Both the position numbers and the translations under genes were made by a program. Under the pieces are notes generated by a model. It was given only the letters and a program-made list of their open reading frames with translations. It searched no databases and was not told the origin of the DNA. A stretch of DNA of 64,000 nt, taken from NCBI GenBank assembly GCA_049322355.1, contig JBMORG010000027.1, positions 248,001 to 312,000 of the forward strand, read 5' to 3'. The stretch comes from 0-14-0-80-60-11 sp049322355 (GTDB lineage: Bacteria; Desulfobacterota; Desulfobaccia; Desulfobaccales; 0-14-0-80-60-11). Of this stretch, positions 15,878 through 23,706 are shown one piece after another (position 1 is the stretch's first letter; each line of letters begins with the position of its first letter).

Positions 15878-17860
15878 TTGGACGTCGCGACTCATTTTAC
15901 CCCACATTTTTCTTCCGGTAAGTTAGGGAGTGCTCCAGCAATCCGGGCGGCGGCGCACCGCGCCTTGGCGGCCCGGGACCTTCTCCTGTCTGAGTATCCC
16001 CACTGGGAAGCTTGGCGCAGCCAGGCCCGGGCCGCCAAAAGCGAGGCTGTGGCCCGTTTGGATGGCTTCCTGGGGAACCTGGAGCAGTCCGTGACCGCCT
16101 GGGGGGGACGCGTGCTCTGGGCCGAGGACGCGGCCCAGGCCCGCAGGCTTATCCTGGAAATTGCCCGGGAACACGAAGTCAAGACGGTGGTCAAGTCCAA
16201 GTCCATGACCACCGAAGAAATCGGACTCAATCCGGCCCTGGCCGCGGCGGGTCTTAAGGTGATTGAGACCGATTTGGGGGAATTCATTGTCCAGTTGGCC
16301 GGCCACCCTCCGGCCCACCTCACCGCTCCGGCCCTCCATCTGGATCGCCACCAAATCGCCCGCATCTTCGCCGCACACCTGGGATTACGAATTCCGCCTG
16401 ACCCCGGGGCTTTGACCAAACAAGCCACAACCTTCATAAATTCTCACTTTTATGAGGCCCAGATGGGCATCACCGGGGTCAACTTCGCCACCCCTGAGGG
16501 CACTCTGATCCTGGTGGAAAACGAAAGCAATCTGCGCTACGCCGCCACCCTGCCCAAGGTCCACGTGGCCTTGATGGGCCTGGAAAAGATTGTCCCCCGG
16601 CTCGCGGACGCGGAGCCGATGTTGCGGCTGTTGCCTGCCAGCGCCACCGGCCAGCGGCTCACGGCCCTGGTTCACTTCATCCAGGGGCTCAAGACCCAGC
16701 CCCAGGGTTGCCAGGCCTTTTATCTGGTGCTCCTGGATAATGGCCGGCGCCGTCTGGCCGCGGACCCGGCAATGGCCGAGGCGCTGTATTGCCTGCGCTG
16801 CGGGGCCTGTCTCAATATCTGCCCGATTTTTCAAGTGGGCGCAGCGCATCTGTACGGCCGGGTCTATCCCGGAGCCATCGGCATCCTGCTGGCTCCTTAC
16901 CTGGCCCCGGTGGGAGATATCTCCGAGTTTTGCACTCAGTGCGGTGCCTGCCAGGAGATTTGCCCCGTGGGCATCCGGCTGCGGGAAAAAATTCAGGTTC
17001 TGCGGAGTCATAGCCGCCGGTTTCGGCCTATCCGGGGTTTGAGTCGTGCAGCCGGGGCTGTGCTGGCCCAGCACCGCTGGTATCGGGGCCTGGAGCCGGC
17101 CTGGCGGGGGCTGGCCGGGCTTCTGGCCCGCCACGGCTGGGGTCTGGGGCTCCCGGCTTTATCACCGGAGAGCTTCCATCGGCAACAGAGGGGCCGCCAA
17201 AAGGGAGGCCATCCCCCCTGTCCCCCCTTTTCCACAGGGGGAGATTTAGCCGATTATTTTGAAAGCCCCCCTTTGAAAAAAGCAGATTTAGGGGGATTTA
17301 AAAGCCGGCAATCGGAAGAAGCCATTTTAGAGGAGATGCTTGAGTCCGCCTCTACAGTCGCACTTTTAGCGCAGCGGCTTAAAGAAGCCCGCAGTTCCCT
17401 CACCCGGGTGCAGGGGCCTGCGGCCCTGGCCCGGCGGTTGGCAAAGGAGGCAGCGCCTTTGTGGCTGGAGAACCATCCCTGGCTGCTATCGGCGGCCGGT
17501 TTGCTTAAGGAACAGGGGGTTGAACACCAGATCGCCCGGGGCGACTGGACCCCGGAGGCCGGCACCGCGGTCAGCGTGGCCCTGGGCGCGATTCCAGAGA
17601 CCGGGAGCGTTCTGCTGGACTCGGGGGGGGGACCAGGGGCTGTCTTGGCCTTCCGGGCCCAAAAGCACATAATTCTGATCCCCCCTAAGAAGGCCAACTT
17701 GAGCCTCTCCCAGGCCCTGGAATTTGTTGGGCGGCGGAAAACAGGGATGCTGAGCTGGCTTACCGGCCCCAGCCGGACCGCAGACATCGAAAAGATGCTG
17801 GTGCTGGGAGCCCAGGGACCCGCGAACTTGGAAATGATACTGTACCGGGAGGAGGAATAA
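15878..17860 (+). CDS. LutB-LutC fusion: LUD domain iron-sulfur oxidoreductase
   Basis: 660 residues. Residues 1-290 form a LutB/LldF-type LUD domain. Two 4Fe-4S motifs follow, CLRCGACLNICP near 304 and CTQCGACQEICP near 351. The C-terminal 170 residues resemble LutC/LldG, another LUD protein. In Bacillus LutA/B/C are separate subunits of L-lactate oxidation; here B and C are one chain and no LutA is present. The joint at about 438-484 is a Pro/Gly-rich linker encoded by what looks like a dispersed intergenic repeat. Start is a TTG with AAGG four bases upstream, the least certain part. The stop overlaps the next start (TAATG). Confidence 0.85.
   Translation: MDVATHFTPHFSSGKLGSAPAIRAAAHRALAARDLLLSEYPHWEAWRSQARAAKSEAVARLDGFLGNLEQSVTAWGGRVLWAEDAAQARRLILEIAREHEVKTVVKSKSMTTEEIGLNPALAAAGLKVIETDLGEFIVQLAGHPPAHLTAPALHLDRHQIARIFAAHLGLRIPPDPGALTKQATTFINSHFYEAQMGITGVNFATPEGTLILVENESNLRYAATLPKVHVALMGLEKIVPRLADAEPMLRLLPASATGQRLTALVHFIQGLKTQPQGCQAFYLVLLDNGRRRLAADPAMAEALYCLRCGACLNICPIFQVGAAHLYGRVYPGAIGILLAPYLAPVGDISEFCTQCGACQEICPVGIRLREKIQVLRSHSRRFRPIRGLSRAAGAVLAQHRWYRGLEPAWRGLAGLLARHGWGLGLPALSPESFHRQQRGRQKGGHPPCPPFSTGGDLADYFESPPLKKADLGGFKSRQSEEAILEEMLESASTVALLAQRLKEARSSLTRVQGPAALARRLAKEAAPLWLENHPWLLSAAGLLKEQGVEHQIARGDWTPEAGTAVSVALGAIPETGSVLLDSGGGPGAVLAFRAQKHIILIPPKKANLSLSQALEFVGRRKTGMLSWLTGPSRTADIEKMLVLGAQGPANLEMILYREEE
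17190..17325 (+). repeat. Dispersed repeat inside the LutB-LutC reading frame
   Basis: CCCCCCTGTCCCCCC, then CAGGGGGAGATTTA, CCCCCCTTTG, and AGGGGGATTTAAAAGCCGGC-AATCGGAAG. The last 30 bases match, with two differences, the intergenic stretch at 31763-31793, and CCCCCTTTG...AGGGGGATTTA recurs at 31640-31670. Here it stays in frame and encodes the interdomain linker. Confidence 0.7.
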
Positions 17861-19050
17861 TGGAGCCGGTGCCGGTGGCTGAAATCATCTCCCGGGTGGA
17901 GTCCCTGCAGAAAGCGCTGACGGCAGCGGGCATCGGCTTGGCCCTGATTCGTCAGAACGCGGACCTGTTCTATTATGGCGGCATTGTGGTGGATGGCTTT
18001 CTGGCAGTGGCCCCTGGTTCGCAGCCGTTGCTGCTGGTACGCCGCCCTCAGGAGGACCAGCCGGAACCGACCCCCTGGCCCCGGATCAGGTACCGGGATT
18101 TGAAGGAACTTCCCGAAATCCTGAACAAGTCGGGGGTTAAGCCCCGGGAAGCCCTGGCCCTGGAATTGGATGTCATCCCGGCCATGCTGTTCAAACGCTT
18201 CCAGGAGCAACTTTTCCCCGGGCACACCATTGTGGATCTCTCTGGCCTGATACGGCAACAGCGCATGGTTAAAAGTGCCTATGAAATAGGGCAATTGCGC
18301 CGGGCCGCCGCTATTTTGGACCAGGTCCATGAGCAGGTGCCAACATTGCTGAAACCCGGCATGTCCGAGCTGGAGGTGTCCGCGGCCCTGGAATACCGGC
18401 TGCGGCTCCTGGGTCACCAGGGCTTGGTGCGGGTGCGCAATCGGGATTTGGAGCTCTTTTATGGCCATGTACTCTCGGGTATCTCCGGTTTACAGGCGGC
18501 CTACACCGACACCCCCAGCGGCGGCCCAGGATTGAGCTCCGCCTTCCCCCAGGGGCCTTCTCTGAAACCGCTGGCCCAGGGCGAGCCCATCAGCGTCGAT
18601 CTGGCCGCCTGCGTCAACGGTTACGTCGTAGACATGACCAGGATGTACGCCCTGGGATCCCTTCCCGCAATGGCGTGGGAGGCCTGGGAGGCGGTGGAGG
18701 AACTCTACCGGCTTTTTGTCGCTGCGGCCCGGCCCGGGGCCAGCCCTGGAGATATTTTCCAGGCGCTTTCGAAGGCCGTCCGGACCAGGGGTTTGGCGGG
18801 CTGCTTCATGGGACCGGGGCCGGACCGGGTTAGTTTTGTGGCCCATGGGGTGGGCCTGGAACTGGATGAATACCCCTTCATCACCGCCCGGTTCCCTTAT
18901 CACCTGGAAGCTGACATGGTTTTGGCCTTTGAGCCTAAATTTTTTCTCCCGGGGATCGGCATGGTAGGCCAGGAGGACACCGGCCGCATTTCGTCCACGG
19001 GCGTGGAATGGCTGACTCACAGCCCCCGGGAGATTACCATAATAAAGTAG
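17860..19050 (+). CDS. M24 family metallopeptidase (Xaa-Pro aminopeptidase-like)
   Basis: 396 residues: an N-terminal creatinase-like domain, then the pita-bread domain from about residue 155. The dinuclear metal ligands are visible as the two Asp of SVDLAACVNGYVVDMTR, the His of VAHGVGLELDEYP, Glu in VLAFEPKF and Glu in GQEDTG. This suggests cleavage of X-Pro dipeptides in the cytoplasm, but the family also contains creatinases and non-peptidases. Translation is coupled to the LutBC gene through a TAATG overlap. Confidence 0.88.
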   Translation: MEPVPVAEIISRVESLQKALTAAGIGLALIRQNADLFYYGGIVVDGFLAVAPGSQPLLLVRRPQEDQPEPTPWPRIRYRDLKELPEILNKSGVKPREALALELDVIPAMLFKRFQEQLFPGHTIVDLSGLIRQQRMVKSAYEIGQLRRAAAILDQVHEQVPTLLKPGMSELEVSAALEYRLRLLGHQGLVRVRNRDLELFYGHVLSGISGLQAAYTDTPSGGPGLSSAFPQGPSLKPLAQGEPISVDLAACVNGYVVDMTRMYALGSLPAMAWEAWEAVEELYRLFVAAARPGASPGDIFQALSKAVRTRGLAGCFMGPGPDRVSFVAHGVGLELDEYPFITARFPYHLEADMVLAFEPKFFLPGIGMVGQEDTGRISSTGVEWLTHSPREITIIK

Positions 19051-19258
19051 TGACCGGTGACCAAAGAGCGCGGGTGGATCGGGTCTGGTCGCGGCAGCGC
19101 GGGAAAAGGAATACCGTGTCATTCATAGGGTTATCCATTTAATTTTTCGCATATTATGGGTAAAATACTGGGGCGGGGATTGGCCGCTTCAGCCGGAAGA
19201 AACCGTCCAACCTAAGCCAACCGCGTGGTTTAGCCAACCAATGAAACGGAGTTCACCA

Positions 19259-20515
19259 ATGCAGATACCGGAAATGGTTTTTCAGATGGCCCAAGAGGCT
19301 AAAGGCGCCTCCCGGCGCCTGGGCACCCTGTCCCGGGGGGTGAAAGACCGGATCATCCTCCGGGCGGCCGAACTGCTGGCGGAGCGCCAGGCCCAGATTC
19401 AGACGGCCAATGTTCGGGATGTGGAGGCGGCCCGGTCCCAGGGTTATCCTCCGGCATTTATTGATCGGCTCACCCTTTCCGATAAGGTATTTAACTCCAT
19501 GATCAAGGGGCTTCAGGAAGTGGCGGCGTTGCCCGACCCGGTGGGGGCGGTCACCGGCATGTGGGTGCGGCCCAACGGCCTGAAAGTAGGGAGACAACGC
19601 ATTCCCCTGGGGGTTATTGGCTTTATTTATGAGTCCCGCCCCAATGTTACGGTGGATGCCGCCGCTCTTTGCCTGAAGAGCGGGAATGCCGTCATCCTCA
19701 AGGGTGGCAAGGAGGCCTTGCATTCCAACCTGGCCCTGGCCCAGGTGATCCAAGACGCCCTGGCGGAGGCCGGCGCCCCGGCCGCCGCAGTCCAGGTCAT
19801 CCCCAGCGTGGCCCGGGAGGCCACTTTGGAGCTGTTGAAGCAGGACGAACTGGTGGACCTGATCATCCCCCGGGGCGGTGAAGGGCTGATCCGGTTTGTG
19901 GCGGAAAACTCCCGCATTCCGGTGCTCAAGCATTACAAGGGAGTCTGCCACATCTTCGTGGATGACTCCGCCGGCCTGGACCTGGCCGAAGAAGTCTGCT
20001 TCAATGCCAAGGTGCAGCGTCCGGGGGTGTGCAACGCCATGGAAACCATGCTGGTCCATGCCGCGGTGGCCCCAAAGTTTTTACCCCGGATGTTCGCCCG
20101 CTTTCGTGAGGCCGGAGTGGACTTGCGGGGCTGCCCCCGCACCCGGGAAATCGATCCTGCTGTGACTCCGGCCCAGGAGTCGGATTGGGGCGCGGAATTT
20201 CTGGATCTGATTCTGGCCGTGAAGGTGGTTCCTGACCTGGACGCGGCCTTGGAGCACATCGCCCGGTACGGCTCCAACCACACCGAGGCTATCATGACTC
20301 AGGATTATAACCAGGCCCAAAGGTTTTTAAAGGAGGTGGACTCGTCCGTGGTCCTGGTCAACGCTTCTACCCGGTTCAACGACGGCGGCGAACTGGGATT
20401 GGGCGCGGAAATCGGCATCAATACCTCCAAACTGCATGCTTTCGGGCCCATGGGCCTGGAAGAGCTGACCACCACCAAATTTATCGTTTATGGCGACGGG
20501 CAGATCCGAACCTGA
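19259..20515 (+). CDS. proA: Gamma-glutamyl phosphate reductase
   Basis: Second step of proline synthesis: NADPH-dependent reduction of gamma-glutamyl phosphate to glutamate semialdehyde. 418 residues, as in E. coli. ProA-typical segments are VPLGVIGFIYESRPNVT-like, KSGNAVILKGGKEA, the catalytic-Cys region RPGVCNAMET and SSVVLVNASTRFNDGGELGLGAEIG. I choose the ATG at 19259 with GGAG upstream over an ATG six codons earlier. It overlaps nadD by 26 bases and heads a proA-nadD-rsfS-M48 protease cluster. Confidence 0.97.
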   Translation: MQIPEMVFQMAQEAKGASRRLGTLSRGVKDRIILRAAELLAERQAQIQTANVRDVEAARSQGYPPAFIDRLTLSDKVFNSMIKGLQEVAALPDPVGAVTGMWVRPNGLKVGRQRIPLGVIGFIYESRPNVTVDAAALCLKSGNAVILKGGKEALHSNLALAQVIQDALAEAGAPAAAVQVIPSVAREATLELLKQDELVDLIIPRGGEGLIRFVAENSRIPVLKHYKGVCHIFVDDSAGLDLAEEVCFNAKVQRPGVCNAMETMLVHAAVAPKFLPRMFARFREAGVDLRGCPRTREIDPAVTPAQESDWGAEFLDLILAVKVVPDLDAALEHIARYGSNHTEAIMTQDYNQAQRFLKEVDSSVVLVNASTRFNDGGELGLGAEIGINTSKLHAFGPMGLEELTTTKFIVYGDGQIRT

Positions 20516-21167
20516 GGCTCCTCAGCGCTTAGGGTTGTTCGGCGGCACCTTTAACCCCATACACTACGGCCACCTGCGGTCGGCCGAAGAAGTCTGCGAG
20601 GCTTTGGAGCTGACCCGCCTGTGGTTTATTCCGGCCGGCCAGCCGCCTCACAAGGCCGCCCAGGACGTCACCTCCTTCGAGGTCAGGCTGGAAATGACCA
20701 GGCTGGCAGTGGGAGACCACCCGGTGATGTCGGTATCCGACCTGGAAGGGCGGCGGCCGGGAAGATCGTACTCCATCGAAACCTTGCGGCAGATACGCAG
20801 GGAAATGGGGCCGTCCTGGCAGCTTTATTTTATTTTAGGACTGGATGCCGTTCTGGAAATCGCCACCTGGAAGGATTATCAAGACCTGTTTTTTTTAAGC
20901 AATTTTGTGGTCCTGGACCGCCCCGGCTATGACCGGCAGTTGTTGGGAGAGGTGCTCCTCAAGGAAGTTAATCCGCAATTCCGGCCCCTTGGGGAAAAGC
21001 AGGGTTTTCAGCATCCTTCCGGCCACAAGGTGCTTTTCCAGGAAACCACCCTCCTGGATATCTCAGGCACCGCCATCAGGAACCGGGTCCGGCGGGGTGG
21101 GTCGATTCGCTATCTCTTGCCGGAGGCGGTGCGAAGATATATAATTAAACATAAGCTTTATACTTAG
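20490..21167 (+). CDS. nadD: Nicotinate-mononucleotide adenylyltransferase
   Basis: Joins ATP and nicotinate mononucleotide to deamido-NAD. 225 residues with the nucleotidyltransferase signature GLFGGTFNPIHYGHLR at the N-terminus, the second motif DISGTAIRNRVRRGGSIRYLLP and a complete C-terminus. Its TAG stop (21165-21167) is in the same reading frame as rsfS, with no other stop between the two genes, an unusual arrangement treated in the findings. Confidence 0.95.
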   Translation: MATGRSEPEAPQRLGLFGGTFNPIHYGHLRSAEEVCEALELTRLWFIPAGQPPHKAAQDVTSFEVRLEMTRLAVGDHPVMSVSDLEGRRPGRSYSIETLRQIRREMGPSWQLYFILGLDAVLEIATWKDYQDLFFLSNFVVLDRPGYDRQLLGEVLLKEVNPQFRPLGEKQGFQHPSGHKVLFQETTLLDISGTAIRNRVRRGGSIRYLLPEAVRRYIIKHKLYT

Positions 21168-21173
21168 GAGGAA

Positions 21174-21626
21174 ATCGCGGCGGCAACTTCAGCCCCTTTC
21201 ACCCCGGCAGAGCCCGTAGAATTAGCCCTGAGGACCATCAGCGCCCACAAAGGCATTGATCCGGTGCTTCTGAAGGTAACCGAGTTTTGTTCTTTTGCGG
21301 ACTATTTCATCATCTGTTCCGGGGGGTCCAAGCGCCATGTTCAGGCCTTGGCTCAGCACGTGGAGGAGGCCCTTTCCACAGCCGGCCTCAAGCCTCTGGG
21401 GGTTGAAGGTCTTGAAGAAGGACAATGGGTGTTATTGGATTACAATATCATGGTGATCCATATCTTTTTGCAGCCGTTGCGGGAATTTTACAATTTAGAG
21501 GATCTCTGGTCTGAAGCCCCCAAGATCCGGATAGAAACTGAGAGTTACGCCCCCACCGCGTCTAGCGTTTCCCTGGAGCCTGTGTCCGACCCCGATACGG
21601 ACTTTGAGTCAACCCATCATGATTAG
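21174..21626 (+). CDS. rsfS: Ribosomal silencing factor RsfS, probable ATC start
   Basis: Binds uL14 and blocks subunit joining when nutrients are scarce. The core TEFCSFADYFIICSGGS and the following GLEEGQWVLLDYNIMVIHIF are diagnostic. The family needs a first helix (here PAEPVELALRTISAHKG), but between the nadD stop and a GTG at 21264, inside the first strand, the frame has no ATG, GTG or TTG. AGGAGG sits at 21166-21171 and an ATC follows at 21174, so I place the start there. Alternatives are CTG at 21234, readthrough of the nadD TAG, or a sequencing error. The end overlaps the protease gene by eight bases. Confidence 0.8.
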   Translation: MAAATSAPFTPAEPVELALRTISAHKGIDPVLLKVTEFCSFADYFIICSGGSKRHVQALAQHVEEALSTAGLKPLGVEGLEEGQWVLLDYNIMVIHIFLQPLREFYNLEDLWSEAPKIRIETESYAPTASSVSLEPVSDPDTDFESTHHD

Positions 21627-23043
21627 AACTTCCCCCTGGAGGCTGGCGGTCATAATGGTTCTGGCTACCAGTCTGCTCCTGGCGCCCGTCTGCTCCGGCT
21701 GGGCTTTTCTGGATTCGTTGTCCGGCGGGTTGAGCACCGAACAAGAAAATCAGATAGGGGCGCAATTTCTCCTGGAAGTTCAACAAGAAATCCCCCTTGT
21801 CCAAGATCCTTTCCTGACCTCCTATTTAAATCAATTGGGACAGAAACTGGTGGCACAAATAGGGCCCCAGCCGTTTAAATACAAGTTTTTTATTGTTAAC
21901 GATCCCAGTATGAATGCCTTTGCCGTGCCCGGCGGGTATATTTTCATTCACACCGGTATGATCCGCATGGCCGAGCGGGAGGGGGAACTTGCCGGGGTGG
22001 TGGCCCACGAAATTTCCCACGTCTCTTGCCGGCATATGTCCAAAATGATGGAAAAATCCCGGTCGGTGACCATTGCCAGCCTGATCGGAGCGCTGGCATC
22101 GGTGTTTTTGGGAGGAATAGGCCAGCCCCTCCTGGTGGGCGCCATGGCTGCGGGGCAGAGCGCCATGCTGAAATACAGCCGTGACAACGAAGCCGAGGCT
22201 GATGCGGCTGGGTTCAAGTTGATGCTCAAGGCCGGGTATAATCCCCGGGATATGGTCAGCATATTCAGCAAAATGAATAAGCAAAGATGGCTGGAAGGCG
22301 GGAAAATTCCCATCTATCTCAGCACCCACCCTGATGTGGATAATCGGATTGTGGAACTTTCCCACCAACTGGCGGTGCATCAAAAGGAACTGCCGCCTGC
22401 CAAAGACACCCCGGCTTTTCTGTTTTTTACCACCAAATTGGAATCCATCAGCGCCAACCCCAATCAGCTTCTGCGTCGGATGAGCCAGGAGGCGCTGCAC
22501 GACCCCAATAACCCCGTTTTTCCTTATGGCCGCGCTCTGGCCCTGGCCAAGTTGGACCGGGACGATGAGGCCCTGGCCGCGTATCAGCGGGCTTTGCAGT
22601 TCGATCCCCTGAATCCGTTGATTAAAAGGGACCTGGCCATTTTTTACTTTGACCACAACAAGTATCCCGAGGCTCTGCAAAGATTTAATGAGCTTTCCCA
22701 GCGTTATCCCCAGGATGATGTGGTGCTTTACTATCTGGGGCGAATTTATCAGGAGCAAAAGAAGATTGATCAGGCCTTACCCCTGTTTGAAAAGGTCCAC
22801 AAGCTCAATCCCACCTTTAGCGATGTCTATTTTAACCTGGGAACGCTTTACGGTCAGAAGGGAAAACTGGGATTGGCCCACTATTATCTGGCTTTTTACA
22901 GTCTCTATGTCAAAGCCCTGCCCACTGCCATGTTTCATTTTCAAAAGGCGGTAAAGGACCTGTCCCCCAGCGACCCCCATTATACCGAAGCGCGGTTACA
23001 GTTGACCCGGCTGGAAAAAATGAAGGTCAAGGTGCGTAATTAG
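21619..23043 (+). CDS. BepA-like M48 metalloprotease with TPR repeats
   Basis: About 474 residues. A signal peptide (AVIMVLATSLLLAPVCSG) leads into an M48 domain with the zinc motif HEISH near residue 130 and the third-ligand region SRDNEAEADAAGFKLM. C-terminal TPR repeats (NPVFPYGRALALAKLDRDDEA, VLYYLGRIYQEQKKIDQA) follow. In E. coli BepA this combination degrades or matures stalled outer-membrane proteins such as LptD in the periplasm. The ATG at 21619 lies inside the end of rsfS, so translation is probably coupled. Confidence 0.92.
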   Translation: MIRTSPWRLAVIMVLATSLLLAPVCSGWAFLDSLSGGLSTEQENQIGAQFLLEVQQEIPLVQDPFLTSYLNQLGQKLVAQIGPQPFKYKFFIVNDPSMNAFAVPGGYIFIHTGMIRMAEREGELAGVVAHEISHVSCRHMSKMMEKSRSVTIASLIGALASVFLGGIGQPLLVGAMAAGQSAMLKYSRDNEAEADAAGFKLMLKAGYNPRDMVSIFSKMNKQRWLEGGKIPIYLSTHPDVDNRIVELSHQLAVHQKELPPAKDTPAFLFFTTKLESISANPNQLLRRMSQEALHDPNNPVFPYGRALALAKLDRDDEALAAYQRALQFDPLNPLIKRDLAIFYFDHNKYPEALQRFNELSQRYPQDDVVLYYLGRIYQEQKKIDQALPLFEKVHKLNPTFSDVYFNLGTLYGQKGKLGLAHYYLAFYSLYVKALPTAMFHFQKAVKDLSPSDPHYTEARLQLTRLEKMKVKVRN

Positions 23044-23106
23044 CCTTTGATAGATCGGAGATAGAAGAGTTACGGTTCAGCGGCAAATCCAACCAGGAGC
23101 CAGTTT

Positions 23107-23454
23107 ATGCCAATTTATGAATATCGCTGCCAGGAATGTCGGCGCATATCAGGTTTCCTTATAATGAATCTGAATGAACCTTTCACCCCGGTGTGCAAGC
23201 AGTGCGGCAGCCACTCCCTGGACCGGGTGCTCTCCCGGGTGCATGTGCGACTCTCCGAAGAAACTCGCATGGAACGGCTGGCCGACCCTTCCACCTGGTC
23301 CGGGCTGGATGAAAATGATCCCAAGAGCGTCGCCAAAATGCTCAAAAAGATGGGGCAGGAAATGGGGGAAGACTTTCCCGGAGAGGTGGATGAAATGGTG
23401 GAGGAAGCCATGGAAAGCCAGGAGGGAGGCGAGGCCGCCGATACGGATCTTTAA
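23107..23454 (+). CDS. FmdB-family zinc ribbon protein
   Basis: 115 residues. The N-terminal zinc ribbon has CxxC in RCQECRR and again in CKQCGSHSL, starting with the family hallmark MPIYEYRC. The C-terminal half is acidic and helical (DENDPKSVAKMLKKMGQEMG). FmdB-type proteins are common small regulators or metal-binding proteins with no settled role. AGGAGCCAG precedes the ATG by a few bases. It follows the M48 protease after 63 bases. Confidence 0.85.
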   Translation: MPIYEYRCQECRRISGFLIMNLNEPFTPVCKQCGSHSLDRVLSRVHVRLSEETRMERLADPSTWSGLDENDPKSVAKMLKKMGQEMGEDFPGEVDEMVEEAMESQEGGEAADTDL

Positions 23455-23535
23455 GACTCCTGGCCTGCCTTTCCGGATAGTTTTCTATCCCCTCCTCTCT
23501 TGGAAATTTGAAAGGAAGCCGACAGGTTAAGATAT

Positions 23536-23650
23536 AGCGTTTGCCGAAAGTTGTTGCTGGTTATCCGGTTAGATTTGTCATTCTGAGCGCCGCGAAGAAT
23601 CTCGCTTTATTGAGATTCTTCGGTCGCTTAGCTCCCTCAGAATGACAATC
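23536..23650. repeat. Dispersed intergenic repeat with inner palindrome
   Basis: The left part (GTTTGCCGAAAGTTGTTGCT through GGTTAGATTTGTCATTCT) recurs in inverted orientation at 62150-62215. The right part is a palindrome: TGTCATTCTGAG at 23577 and CTCAGAATGACA at 23636, with an inner GAAGAATCTC/GAGATTCTTC stem. As RNA it folds into one long hairpin. It is a miniature mobile element or REP-like unit. Confidence 0.6.
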
Positions 23651-23706
23651 ATAGGTAGCTCATGAGGCCCTCGAATTAAAAAAACTTTTAACAATCGCTA
23701 TAACTG

